Assembly: GCA_949752795.1 (NCBI GenBank)
Contig: OX457061.1
Location: 9,235,239-9,299,238, forward strand
DNA: 64,000 nucleotides
DNA from: Hyperoodon ampullatus
Taxonomy: Eukaryota; Chordata; Mammalia; Artiodactyla; Ziphiidae
Direction of reading: 5' to 3'
Below are positions 21,665 through 32,390 of the stretch, piece after piece. Under the pieces are notes generated by a model, which did not search any database, was not told the DNA's origin, and was given only the letters and a program-made list of their open reading frames with translations. Position 1 is the first letter of the stretch, and every line of letters starts with the position of its first letter. The position numbers and the translations under genes are program-made.

Positions 21665-22130
21665 CTGGTAGCAGAACACACCTGAGGGGTGAAGTGGGAG
21701 GTGTGGCTGGGAGCCAGTAGATAGCAGGAGCAGGCTGGGGAGTGGGGCAAGCCTCGGGTGATGGCAAGGAGCTTGGACCTTCTTCTGAGTGAATCAGGAG
21801 CCAGGCAAGGGTAATGAGTGGTTGGATTTATGCCTGGGGATGGTCACGCTGCCTGTTGGGAGGGGTGTGGCGTGGAAGGAGTGAGACTGGCAAGTTACCC
21901 CAGTGCAGGTAAGGGGTAGGGGTGAAGGGTTGGTTCAGGGGGAGGGAGGCAGGGAGAAGGCGAGACTGATGATGCCTTGCCCCTCACTGAGCTGGGGAGT
22001 CCCAGAGGGGAGATTCTGTTCTGGGGGTGTCAAGTCCAAGGGGCTCTTGGGCAACCTAGTGGAGGTGTCTGGGAAGCTGGGGCCAGGTGGGTCTAGAACT
22101 CAGGAGAGAGGCCTGGGCTGAACAGAGGTT
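21665..22130 (-). repeat. L2 fragment, reverse
   Basis: Phrases GAGGTGTGGCTGGGAGCCAG, 'atggcaaggagcttggacct', 'gtggttggatttatgcctgggg', then 'ctagtggaggtgtctgggaagctgggg' follow the inverted L2 order. It faces the sense copy to its left. Confidence 0.6.
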
Positions 22131-22194
22131 TTGGGCTTGGAACAAGGGGAACATGACATCATTGTTGTCATCCTCCCCACTCAATCTTCGTCTA

Positions 22195-22275
22195 AGTGAA
22201 CTTTAATTGAGCACTTAGTATGTACCAGGCACTGTGCTCAGAGTGATTTCTTTATTGACTCTTCTCTATAATCCA
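22195..22275. repeat. MIR/L2 terminal fragment
   Basis: AATTGAGCACTTAGTATGTACCAGGC-like text, then 'actgtgctcagagtgatttctttattg', a common terminal segment of MIR or L2 elements. Too short to assign. Confidence 0.45.
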
Positions 22276-22279
22276 GTGG

Positions 22280-22720
22280 TGTGCTGGTACAGGTCTCCCA
22301 ACCAGCTCTCTGGAGAAAAATCGTACAAACCCTAATTTGTAGAGTTTGCCAATTTCCATGATGTCAATACTTCAACCATGGTTGATTTCAAGCGACTGAT
22401 GGGATGTTATGGGAGGTGGAATTTGAAGAGATGGGCAGTGGCACAGCATCATGTGGAATTTCCACCACAGATACAATAGACTCAGACAACCTCCAGGGCA
22501 TCCATGAGAGTAAAATGAAGTAATTTTATAGGAATTGACAGGTTTGGAGTATTTATTACCTTTAATTTTAATATTGCTTATTTAATTGTAAGTTTACCTA
22601 ATTTAATTGTTAACAATGGCTGTTTCTAATGACCACCTTACAAAATTAATTCCCGAAAATTTAACAAGCACCTCTTGTGAGCCGGTCTGAATCAGTTCCA
22701 GCACACGGCTGCTACAATCC
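22280..22720. other. Single-copy stretch without a gene
   Basis: AT-rich segment near 22520-22640 with several TTTAATT words. No exon or repeat recognised. A regulatory role is possible but unsupported. Confidence 0.3.
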
Positions 22721-22729
22721 CATGACGTC

Positions 22730-22945
22730 GTTGCTGTGGTCGGGGAGGTGAAGTGAGGTCACCCAGCTGGTGAATGGGAGATTTAGGTATTCTTGAGCAA
22801 GTAACCTCCTGTCCTCGAGCCTCAGTTTCCTCATCTGTAAAATGGGGACAATAAAACGTATCTCCTGGGGTGCTGTGGAGCGTTCATGAGTTAATGCTTG
22901 TAAAGTACCTGACATACAGCAAATGGTTGCCAAGTGGGAACCACT
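22730..22945 (+). repeat. MIR SINE
   Basis: Very clear core: GAGCCTCAGTTTCCTCATCT then GTAAAATGGGGACAATAAAA (about 22818-22857), followed by 'cctggggtgctgtggagcgttcatgagttaatgc' and GTAAAGTACCTGACATACAG. One of the best-preserved MIRs in the window. Confidence 0.85.
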
Positions 22946-22979
22946 AATGTGTTGTAGTTACTTTAGTAATAATAATGAA

Positions 22980-23400
22980 CATATATCGTCTCCTCAAGGT
23001 ATTCATGTTCTAGTAGGGGGAGTTGGTCGGTGGCAAGACATATACACATTCATAGGATTCTGATCCAGGCAGAAAAGGAAGACTTCCTGGAAGAGGTTGC
23101 ATTTGAACTAGGTCTGGCAGAATTGAGAGAATGGGGGTCCATGAGGAATAGGGGGAGGCATTCCTGGCTGCTGGTCCACACGAGCAGAGGACGGATGAGA
23201 GATGAGACTGAAGGCAATTAGAAGGATGTTGAATGCCAAGACAGAGTCTGAACTTGTCTCTGAGGGCCCTGGGGAGCCACAGCAAGCTGCTCAGCAGGGC
23301 CTGGTGGCATCAGGTTGGCCTCTTGGAACACCAGTGTGACTGCGGTGGGGAGAAGGGCCAGGAGGGGGCAGGAGTGGAGGCAACATCGGCCACGATGAGG
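22980..23400 (-). repeat. L2 fragment, reverse
   Basis: Inverted L2 order: CATGTTCTAGTAGGGGGAGT, AAGACTTCCTGGAAGAGGTTG, 'atttgaactaggtctggcag', 'ggcattcctgg', 'gaaggcaattagaaggatg', 'tctgagggccctggggagccacagcaag' and GGCCTCTTGGAACACCAGTG. Confidence 0.7.
23358..23371 (+). promoter_or_regulatory. CTCF-like motif
   Basis: CCAGGAGGGGGCAG agrees at 13 of 14 positions with CCASYAGRKGGCRS (the fifth base is G). Located at the right end of an L2-derived segment. Binding unknown. Confidence 0.35.
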
Positions 23401-23599
23401 AGACGTGGAGATGGAAGCCCACCCATCTGGGCGGGGCTGGGGTGGCCTCCAAAAACACAGGCTCCCTTGACCCCCTCCTCCCCTGCAGCTACAGTGAGGG
23501 GGGTGAGCAGTAGGGTTCCCGTCCTCAACTGCTGTCATCCCCACCCCTGCTCAGGCCCAGGTCCAGCTCCAGCCCCAGCAGCTAATCCTGGTGACACTG

Positions 23600-24000
23600 G
23601 GTCCCGAGGCTGGGGCGGGGCAGCCAGGCAGCTGGCCTCAATTAGCTGGAGAGCCGGGTCTGGACAGTGTCATTAGGAGAAAACCAGAGCCCGGCCATAA
23701 ACTCTAATGAATGCATTAATGGAAGGCTTGTGCGCCTCAAAGGGGGAAAAAAAAAGTGGGTCTAAATAAAGTTATTAACACAGCCCACCTGTGCTCGGCT
23801 CTCGGCCTATATTGTTCAAATAGCCTATTAACTCCTGAAGCATCCAGTCTTGAAAGTGAGCCCTGCCTCTCTGAAGCAGACGTTTAACTGCGTTCATATA
23901 ATTCAATTAGATTCCTCAGTCGTGGTCCAAAGGCATTCTCTGGGCTTTCATCTCAGTAATGGCCTGCAGGCTGGAGTGGGGAACAGGGGGTTAAAAAGAG
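23600..24000. promoter_or_regulatory. Candidate conserved noncoding element, TAAT-rich
   Basis: Repeat-free. Contains a succession of homeodomain-type words: CAATTAGC at 23639, TAATGAATGCATTAATGG around 23706, GTTATTAACA near 23771, 'cctattaactcc', TTCAATTAGATTCC near 23902. It stands out against GC-rich flanks and has no open frame. Function is inferred from composition only. Confidence 0.4.
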
Positions 24001-24259
24001 GGGCTTGGAACCTGCTTTCTGGCCTGACTCACCCCATCACCTGGAGGGGCCTCCAAATGAGTTTCCTGGGGCAGAAAGCATTCCCCATGTGCCCGGGCTC
24101 TCCGATGGCCTTCCGTGCCTGGAATTCCCACTTAGCTCCTCCTCGTGCATCCTCTGCCCAACATCCAGGCCCTGCGGCCCCCATTCTGCCCCACCCCCCT
24201 TGTCCAGCAGTCCAAGGACCCTGACTCCACTCAGCTGACCCTATGAATAAAGAGTTAAG

Positions 24260-24540
24260 AAAATTCCTTAGGAAGTGGGTCTTTTATAGATTCCGTTAAA
24301 GCCTTCTTCCTACTTCTGTCACTGAAAAAGGATAAAAATCCTTTTATCACTCTACAACTTGTTAATGTTCCACCCCGGGTGCACTTCATCTGTAATAAAC
24401 ATCTTCACAAAATATGCATCCCCAGGGAGGAGCCGTTAATTTCCTCAAGGCCTCACACATGTGAGGGGTTTTATTGCCTGCAGGTGCTTCACGAGGTTGC
24501 GTGGGCTTCTAATAAATATCCACTAAACGGCAGGTAGCCT
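24260..24540. promoter_or_regulatory. Candidate conserved noncoding element
   Basis: Repeat-free AT-rich block with CTTTTATAGATTCC, CTTTTATCACTC, AATATGCATCCC (octamer-like) and GTTAATTTCC, plus a near-palindrome CCTCACACATGTGAGG at 24451-24466 whose arms are 6 bp and which contains the palindromic E-box CACATGTG. Confidence 0.35.
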
Positions 24541-24549
24541 GGGAGTGAG

Positions 24550-24670
24550 ATGGGCCTATGCACCTGTCCACAGAAGGCCTCCACACGCAGCTCCTCCACC
24601 TTCTCCTGGCCAGCCCTGGCACCAGCAGCTCCCGAGACCGACCTGCCCCTCGGACGCCTGCAGGTAAGTT
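24550..24670 (+). other. Possible exon-like segment ending in a consensus splice donor
   Basis: At 24661-24669 the + strand reads CAGGTAAGT, a complete match to the U1-complementary 5' splice consensus, preceded by a GC-rich segment that is open for coding. No matching acceptor, conserved protein or promoter was identified, so this may be coincidence. A noncoding RNA exon is an alternative. Confidence 0.15.
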
Positions 24671-24889
24671 CCCAGGGCCCTAGATTCCATCCGAGCCACT
24701 CACAGAGCCCTGGGCGGGGGCCGGGACGTCGCGGGGGCTGGGAGGGGCCGGGGCGTCGCTGCTGCCGCTTGACATCAGGAGGATTCCTCTCTGGAACCCA
24801 CACACCTTGGCAGGCATGGCAAACACACAAAGACGTTGAAGGCGCGTTCTCGGGTTGATTTCTTGGTTTCCTTTCCTTGTTTGCTTTGA

Positions 24890-25240
24890 GGGAGTCACCC
24901 ACATTAGGATCTACTGTGGAAATGTGATTATCAATAAATTTGACTTCCCATTTTCTTAGTAACTGAGACAGAAAAGAGAGCTTGCCTCTCTTAAGTGCGA
25001 TTCATAGGAAATGTGTTTTGTATGTCTTCAGGGCGATTTTGGGGATGTTAAAAATAATTGCTAGAAAAATAGGTGGTAGCTCAGTCACTAGAAAAAAAAG
25101 ATTACTTAAGGAGTAGTTTTCATCTGCGTTCCATGAATTAATTAGAAGTTTGCATTTAATAAATATTTCTCTAGTCTCCGGGGTTCTTTCCACGTCATGA
25201 TCACCAAATTAATCGTGAGCTATGTGCTGGGTTTTGGGCA
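24890..25240. promoter_or_regulatory. Candidate conserved noncoding element
   Basis: AT-rich, repeat-free block with GTGATTATCAATAAATTTGA, AAAATAATTGC, CATGAATTAATTAGAAG and CCAAATTAATCGTGAGC. Multiple homeodomain/HOX-PBX type words. No frame or repeat explains it. Function is inference. Confidence 0.4.
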
Positions 25241-27440
25241 GATACGATGCCTTGTGGCTGAGGGAGCGGGGATGCGGCCAGTGGCTCTTTCTTAACCTCG
25301 ATGTGAGCTGGAGAGTCAGCCCTAGGCTCCTGGGGGTTCACGGAGGCCCAGGGGAGAGAGGTGGGGGCCTGACATGGATCCGCAGCCTCTTCCAGGACGA
25401 GGTGCCTCTGAGGACCAGAGGTCAGGATGCTGAGCTCATCCCTAAATCAAAGGGTGTATGTTGCTTCTGGACACTTAATAACTGGCATTTCTGGGGCACT
25501 TCCATGGTGGTGGTAGGGACATGACCTGAGGTCTTTCCATATGGCTTGGTGCACGCATGCCCCCACCCAGGGAAGCCACCCACGCTAGAGAGAGCGGCTG
25601 CTGGATTCAGCAGAGACAACACACTGGGGCCACAGAGGCTTCTGGAAAGAGGAGATAATCCAGATCTTTCTGAAAGCTCTGAGGAGGAACACTTAACTCA
25701 GCTGCGTTCACAGGCCCCTCCTTCCCAGCCAGAGGGCTGCGCAGAATCCCACAGTCTCCAGATCCGGGGCCGGGAGGGAGGTAGAGCAGGGCCTGGACAG
25801 CTGAGCCTTGGGATGTGCACATTCCTTTTCTGGGAAGATAACGATATCCTGTCACTGGACGCAGCACCCGTGATAATACAGGTCCTGAGGTCTTGCTGCA
25901 GGTCAGGGCGAAGCACCTGGAGGACAGGGGCTTACCTCTGGAATCTTAACTACCCCTTTGTGTGCCAGGAAGCTCAGGTTTAAGAAGTGAGGTTACTAAC
26001 CCAAAGTCACCCAGTGGAGGAAGAGAGTTTGGGAACAGAAGCAGATGACCCTACCCGAATCACCTGCAGGCATCCTCCCATCAGACCTTCAAGGGAGGGC
26101 ACAGGCTGCCCAGCTTGCAGACCACAAGCTGAGGCTCACCTAACAGTTGGGGAACCTAGCAGGGCCCTGACCTCTGCCTCCGTCCTCCGGACATGGCTGC
26201 CCCGCGCCCCCCCCCCCCACTTCTCTGTGCTGGGAGGAGAGAGGGTCATTCACCCTCTGCCCCGACTCCCACTGGTCCGCCTGGCCTGGGCCAGCAGAAG
26301 CCATAGGAGGTCCAGGGAGCCTGGAGCAGCTTCAGAGGCGGCGATGGACATGATGAAAGGCCCGGAGCACGGGACCCAGCCAAAAGTTTAGAGGAAGCAG
26401 GGTCACTGGGCCTGGGGAGCGGAAGGCCCAGGGGGCCGGGGCCCCGGCTAATGGAGAGCACCAGATGCTGACCAGCTGTTCTCTATCTCCCTGGAGGCCC
26501 GGCAGAACCAGAAGAGCTTCTACAGCAGGAGAGAATTAGGGGGGATAGCAGAAAGAACTGGCCGAGGGGAGTGGGCGGGCTTTGAGGAGCTGTAAGGAAC
26601 AGGATGGCAGCTCCGAGCTAGGGCCTGGGGGCCAGAGAGAGAGAGAACTCAGAAAGTTAGCCCTGATGCACTGACCCCCCTCCTCTACACATGATTTGAA
26701 TGAATCCACCACCCTCTTCCACCCAGCCCTGCCTCGTGGGCCAGAAGCCCCACTGCTCCAGTAGCAGGGCCAGCGGTCTGGGGCCTCAAGCCTTGGACAG
26801 GAGCCTCTGAGGCTAAACAGTCAGGGTTCCGGGGAGACCCACGTCTCGGAGGCCTGGGCCCCCGCAGGCTGGGGACAGCTGGTCCCAGGAGGCGAGACCT
26901 TTAGCGGCCAAAGCCCCCCAACATGAAGCCCCCAACCCTGTAGCTCATCAAAATAAACTGTAAAGTACTAAACTGTAAAGTAAGGGTGAGGAAGGCCTGC
27001 AAAGTCCCAGTTCTACCCACAGTGAATACTTTGGTGCTTTAAAAATCCAACTAAAATATCTAGGTGTCTGTGTTCAGCCGGTGCTCTAAGCACAGGCTCT
27101 GTCTGCTCACAGGGTGACCCAGCCTGGCACTTCCTCCTTCGCATCAGGGCCAGGGCCACTGACCTGGGGGGCTTGGGAAGGGAGGAGCGGGAGAGACCCC
27201 GGAAAGCCACGCTCAGGGCTGGTGCAGAGCTGCAGACCTCACCCCAGTTGCCAACTCATGATAGGAAAACCGGGGTACAGAGTGAGAGAATGGAACGGGT
27301 CTGTGGAGTCACGGCCAGACAATGGTGGCCAAGCATTGTTCCAGCCCCAGCTGAAGCACTGTTTTCTTGATGATTTGATTCTGTTTCTGGATGGAAAAGT
27401 AGGATGTCCCTGCTCAGCTTCCTTGACCCCTTCTGGAACC
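25240..27440. other. GC-rich single-copy stretch, no gene recognised
   Basis: Contains a reverse MIR remnant near 25930-26060 ('aggctcaggtttaagaagtgagg..cccaaagtcacccag'), a 12-C run at 26207-26218 and a purine-rich GAGAGAGAGA segment near 26636. Open frames of up to 145 codons occur on both strands without domains. No exon is supported. Confidence 0.35.
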
Positions 27441-27444
27441 CAGG

Positions 27445-27990
27445 GCTAGGGTTGTTCGATCAAATATAGGGCACTCCATCCAACTGGAATTTCAGATAAC
27501 AAGGAATAATGTTCTAGTGTAAGTGTGTCCAATGCAATATTTGGGACAGACTTACACTAAAAAAAAATTATTTCTTGTTTACCTGAAATTCCTATTGAAT
27601 AGTGCATCCTGTATTTTTTTTTTTAACAGTTTTATTTTATTTTATTATTCATTCATTCATTCGTTCATTTTGGGCTGCCTTGGGTCTTCGCTGTTGTACG
27701 CAGACTTTCTCTAGTTGTGGCTAGTGGGGGCTTCTCATTGCAGTGGCTTCTCTTGTTGCAGAGTACAGGCTCTAGGCGCGCACAGGCTTCAGTAGTTGTG
27801 GCTCGCAGGCTGTAGAGCGCAGGCTCAGCAGTTGTGGCACACGGGCTTAGTTGCTCCACGGCATGTGGGATCTTCCCGGACCAGGGCTCAAACCCGTGTC
27901 CCCTGCATTGGCAGGCGGATTCTCAACCACTGCACCACCAGGGAAGTCCTACATCCTGTATTTTTATTTGCTAAATCTGACAACTCTACC
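27445..27990. mobile_element. Palindromic DNA transposon (MER-type MITE) split by a SINE
   Basis: The two flanks of the SINE are inverted copies of each other. TAGTGTAAGTGTGTCC (27515-27530) pairs with GGACAGACTTACACTA (27544-27559) at all but one position, and outer segments GAATTTCAGATAAC and 'tacctgaaattcc' also pair. The layout resembles the MER53-like palindromic elements; the name is from memory. Nonautonomous, no coding capacity. Confidence 0.55.
27619..27951 (-). mobile_element. CHR-type SINE, long (about 330-bp) class
   Basis: Reverse orientation. The left end is T-rich with (ATTC)n at 27648-27670, then a body with TTTCTCTAGTTGTGGCTAGT, AGTAGTTGTGGCTCGCAGGC and TTGCTCCACGGCATGTGGGA, and a tRNA-like head ending CACCAGGGAAGTCC. 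Perfect 14-bp target-site duplication CATCCTGTATTTTT (27605-27618 and 27952-27965) inside the palindromic DNA transposon. Confidence 0.93.
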
Positions 27991-28089
27991 CAGGGCCCCT
28001 TCCCTAGTTGGGACTGCTGTGCCCTCCCGGGAAGGACCTTCCAGGCGTTTCTCTGGCAGCAGGAACCCGGGCTGGAGGCACTGCTCTCA

Positions 28090-28400
28090 CAATTCGGAGA
28101 TGTCAGAGGCCGTAATCACTCCTTTACTGTTGCAAAGAACAGAAAATGCATTTTCTTGCAATATTTTTCTTTCGGTATATATTTTTGGAGGAGGCTTGGA
28201 GGGCTCCCTCACAATGGGAGTTATTTATCAGGGAAATGAGGCATTTTTGAGTTCCTCGTTTGTGGAGGATACGGCAGTGCCGGGCAAGCTGCTTCTGTGA
28301 TCTCCTGTTTCTCTGGAAGAATATGGAAAACAGCTGACGGTGTAAGGCAAACTTTTCCCTCTGATGCTTCTGGAAGCTCATCTCCTTGATTTAAAACTTG
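28090..28400. promoter_or_regulatory. Candidate conserved noncoding block
   Basis: Repeat-free, moderately AT-rich. Contains CCGTAATCACTCC, CTTTACTGTTGCAAAG, GGAGTTATTTATCAGGG and CTTGATTTAAAAC. No coding signature. Called only on composition and lack of repeats. Confidence 0.3.
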
Positions 28401-29100
28401 CTAGGACACAGGTGGATTTTTTTAAGACGTAAAATGGAAGGAAGGAAAAAGACAAAATACCAGCAAATGTTCTCGGGCCAGCTCTTGGAATATGATTCTT
28501 GGGATCAATGGTATTTCATTTTTCAAATTGTTGAGGTCTTTTTCAAAAAATTATTTCCAAAAGGGCCATTGCCTTTGCATATAAAGAGACTTAGAAAAGT
28601 CTTTCTTTTTCTTTCCCACTCCCTCTCTTTCTTAAGCTAACAGAAAGATGTTAAAGACATTATCTGAACTAAGCAATCAGGAAAAAATATTTGCAGAATC
28701 AAGAAAGATCAACAGAACACGAAAAAAAAGGAAACAGATAAAAAGCAAGTAAAACACACAGAAAAAAGTCTTTATGTTAGATTTTCGTTAAAATTTTTTG
28801 ACATCTGACTTTATACCTTGGTGTGCTAAAACCCGATCACATTTAGTTTCAAGATGCCATATAACTAAAACATCAAATCTTGATGGCTTTTTCTCACTTT
28901 TTCCAAACATTTGATGGCTTTTTCTTTTTTTTTTTAACATCTTCCCGGACCAGGAGAAATATTCCAATATGGGAAAATAATGTATTCAGTGCATTTCTTT
29001 TCTAGAATGGTATCCAAAGGCAGTCAGGGTCTGCTCTAAAGATGGCAAATTTTGCAAAGACAAAATCCTAGTCCTAATTCACACCAGAATGAGAGCCGGG
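28400..29100. other. AT-rich single-copy stretch
   Basis: Purine-rich around 28640-28770 (GAAAAAAAAGGAAACAG) and T-rich around 28910-28940. Nothing that reads as an exon or recognised repeat. Confidence 0.3.
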
Positions 29101-29239
29101 GAGTTTACCTACACTCCCTTTGCCAAGTCTGAACCATGGGAGAGTTCTGCTTCACTGAGCAAAGAGCCTGGCTGAAACCCAAGGGACCCAAACCTCAGCC
29201 TGCACCCCCTTTCCAGCTCCCATCCATCCTCTTCCCTTT

Positions 29240-29900
29240 GGGATCATAGATCTCAGATCGGAATCTTGGCCCGGAGCCTGGAGCCGGAAAGTGCAGCTTG
29301 ATGTCAATTACGGCCCAATTCCAGAGGTGCCATCAAAGAGTTAACTAGGATGTCCCAGCGCCCAAATGTGGGATAATTGGGAAACAAATTCTACAAACAT
29401 CTTGAAAGGGGCAAAAGACCTTTGATCTTTCTATAGAAAGGCAGACATTACCAACGTTACTGCCTTTTGGGGCCTGCACACATCTCATACCAGGTTAGAG
29501 GATGCCATCTTTCTGAGAAATCAGCCGACACCTAATTCCATCCTACCTTAATTATCCTAACTGGTTTCGTATGTCCAAAGGCATTTTCCCTAAAGATTAG
29601 AGGAGAGAGCAGGACTGACAAAATAATTAAATATGCAATTTGCCAAGCGTGGGCAATACGGCTTTGAAATCACCTTTTCAGGAAGTTTTACTGCTTGTTC
29701 ATGGACATGTATATTACAGCCTTCAGACTTTTATTTAAGCTCTTTTGATTGCCTTAATGGATTAATACCTGGGTGCCATCAGCGAGGGCCTGAGACCCAA
29801 GGCTGTTTCTAATTTCGCAAATATTGCGCCCGTTTCCTCTGGTGTTATGACAAAAGCAAGCCTCTAGAATTTGCCTTCTCGCTTAAAGCTACATGCTGAT
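29240..29900. promoter_or_regulatory. Candidate conserved noncoding element with TCF/LEF-like sites
   Basis: A 660-bp repeat-free block. It has ATCAAAG (29332-29338) and CTTTGATC (29420-29427), both TCF/LEF-type cores. Homeodomain-type words include GTCAATTACG, CCTTAATTATCC, AAATAATTAAATATGC and CTTAATGGATTAATACC. It is the most enhancer-like segment of the left half; function is inference. Confidence 0.42.
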
Positions 29901-31080
29901 CCCCTCAAATAATTGCCTGATGTCAGAATCGGCATCTCCCAAGGGGCGTTGTGGGTTTACAGGAAAGTCCCACGGTGCCAGGGGCCTGGGCGGCCGGCGG
30001 CGGGCTTGGCAGGACTGGGGAGGCCCGTGTCGTGCTCGGGGCCTGGGTCTATGTGGGGTGGCATTCCCAAAAGGAGTCCGTGTCTCATGACAGCAGGATG
30101 CCTCTCAAACGAAGTCCCAGGCAGCATCCCGGGTACAGAGGAATGTGTTATACTGTCCCTGCTTAGGACCCCTGCCAGTGGGTAAGGAACATTCCATGGG
30201 AAGGGGCGGGAGAGGTGCTCGTGGGGATCTGGAGAAGAATCTCCGCTCAGGCTCAGACTGCGGCATGGAGGGAGGCATCCGGAAACCGGAGCTGGGAGTT
30301 TGCTCTGGGGGAATAGTTTGCATTCTGTCCCCGAGGCTGGGAGAGCTGGAGTCCAGGAGGAGGAATCCACGGAAGTGATCGCACCGTTCCCATCTTTTGG
30401 CTGAGCTGGGTGTCTGGGGGCCACGTCTTGGGGCCAGTTCCAAGGACATGAAAGCAGGGTCTCTGGGGGGTGGGGGGAGTTCTTTTCTGGTATGGAACAT
30501 GTGTGGGTACCCAGTGGGCAGAGGATGGATCGGTAACAGCATGCAGAATCGCTTGGTGCTCGGAGTAGTGAGAGGGTAGGTGGAAAGGAGGGAGAGAGAG
30601 AGAAACAGAATCAAAAAGACAGCACACACACGCACGTGTGCACACACACAGATTGCCTTTGAAGGTGGGGGGGGCGGGGAGGGGACAAGGCCTAATTGTC
30701 CTAGGGATGTGCGCTGAGGCCGGGCTTTTTCATCGTCCCCAGAGCTCCCTAATGAGGCTGTGGCCTCTCCTGGTGGGAACGCTGCTCCCTGGACTCAGCT
30801 TTGATAAAGCGGATGGACCGTCTGGGTCGAGTTACCAGGTTTTCCTCTTTTCCTTTTGAACCCTGCGGTGGTTTTGCTCCTTCATGACAGAGGGGGCCAA
30901 AGTCCCTGGCCTCTGTCCTCAGGGGACACAGGCCATCCCACCTCCTGGGAAGGGCAGGGAGGTGGCAGGCCCTGGGGTGAGGATGCTGGCCCAGGCCACG
31001 GGCTGTGGGAGAGGAGGGGGCTTTGCTGGGCTTGATATTCAGAACTGCTTGCCAGCCACACCGGGTCTGCTGGCCGCCAG
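29900..31080. other. GC-rich single-copy stretch, no gene recognised
   Basis: Contains alternating AC with CG steps (ACGCACGTGTGCACAC near 30629) and G-rich runs near 30465 and 30667. A 180-codon minus-strand frame (30105-30647) is open but low-complexity, without start context or domain. No exon supported. Confidence 0.35.
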
Positions 31081-31096
31081 CAAAAAACATCACCTA

Positions 31097-31300
31097 GGGC
31101 TTCCCTGGTGGCACAGTGGTTGGGAGTCCGCCTGCCGATGCAGGGGACACGGGTTCGTGCCCCGGTCCGGGAGGATCACACATGCCGCGGAGCGACTGGG
31201 CCCGTGAGCCATGGCCGCTGAGCCTGCGCGTTCAGAGCCTGTGCTCCACAGCGGAAGAGGCCACAATGGTGAGAGGCCTGCGTACTGCAAAAAAAAAAAA
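31097..31300 (+). mobile_element. CHR-type SINE, about 200-bp class
   Basis: Sense orientation: GGGCTTCCCTGGTGGCACAG at the head, pol III B-box-like GGGTTCGTGCCCC, body GAGCCATGGCCGCTGAGCC and an A-run of about 12-13. Target-site duplication ATCACCTA at 31089-31096 and 31301-31308. Confidence 0.92.
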
Positions 31301-31379
31301 ATCACCTAAAATGCTTCTTAGCAGCCATGGGGGATGCTGGCATGGTGCGCAAACACAGGTCAATAACAGCAGCAGCAGC

Positions 31380-31565
31380 AAAGATAATGCCGTCTGCTTA
31401 CTGAGAGCTCACTCTGCTGGGCACCGAGCCAAATGTTTGACAAGGATGATACTGTGCCCATTTTACAGAGGGGCAAAAGGAGGCTCCGAGTTCAGTGGCC
31501 TACTGGTCAGAGGCAGGATGGGACTGGATCTGTCACCCCCACGGCCCAGCTCTTAACCACTGGCC
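31380..31565 (-). repeat. MIR SINE, reverse
   Basis: GCCCATTTTACAGAGGGGCA at 31457-31476 then 'aaaaggaggctccgagttcagtggcctactggtcagaggcagg' and 'agctcttaaccactgg'. Inverted MIR core through head. Confidence 0.7.
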
Positions 31566-32290
31566 TTCCTGAAGGGGCGGGAGCCTCAGCTGGCCCTTGA
31601 GCCCCTTCAACACACCAGTTTTCTAGGTGCACAGACCCTCCCTCATTTCTTCGTACCTGTGACTGGGCTTTCAGTAAGACCACAGTCATAATGTTAGCAA
31701 GACCCCAGCTCTGAGGTCCTGCCTCCCCCAGGTGTCCAGAGGTTGCCCTGGGCAGTGGCTCTGGAAGGGGCGAGCCTTGAACCAGGCACCCTGAAGCAGG
31801 AGGAGAGAAGAGGACCCCCAGCCAGTGGGACTTGGCTTTGATCTCTGATTAGAAGAAAATGCCCTCTCAGGTGGTTCCTCCTTATTAGGGAGGAAAGTCC
31901 CCTTTCAGGACGGCAGACGGTGAGTGGCCGGAGAGAGACTGTCCCCTCCCAGGGCCTTCACACAAGACAGGTCCTGCTTTCAAAGGCAGCTCCGGAGAGG
32001 CTCACCTGGACTTCAGGGTCAGACTTGTCCCTGGCCTGGTGGCCTGCCGTCCCACCCCCACCTTCCGGCCCCCCTGCCCTGATCCCAGCCGCCTGCCCTC
32101 GAGGCTTTCCCATCAGGGCTCCTCTGGCCGGCTGCCTGCTCGTCCTCAGCCGCTGCTGCCCGGAAGACGGGCGGCAGCTGTGCCCAATGCCCCTATCGCC
32201 ACGGCCAGTCACTCTTGATCTCTGTGGTCCGCTGGGCTGTGAGCAAGGACCTTAACTTTTGTCTAACTTGTGAAAAGAGAACCTTGTAAG
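31565..32290. other. GC-rich single-copy stretch without a gene
   Basis: No repeat or coding signature recognised. CpG content rises slightly around 32090-32205 but not enough to call an island by eye. Confidence 0.3.
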
Positions 32291-32299
32291 CCTTGACTC

Positions 32300-32390
32300 A
32301 TTCCATCAGACACCCACTTTGTGCCGGGCCCTGGGCTGGCACCGGGGGCACAGTGGCCAGTGAGGTGGATGCGGTTTCTGTGTTCAAAGA
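32300..32390 (-). repeat. L2 terminal fragment, reverse
   Basis: CAGACACCCACTTTGTGCCG, 'ggccctgggctggcaccgggggcacagtggccagtgag' and 'tctgtgttcaaagagg' follow the inverted L2 3' end order. Confidence 0.5.
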
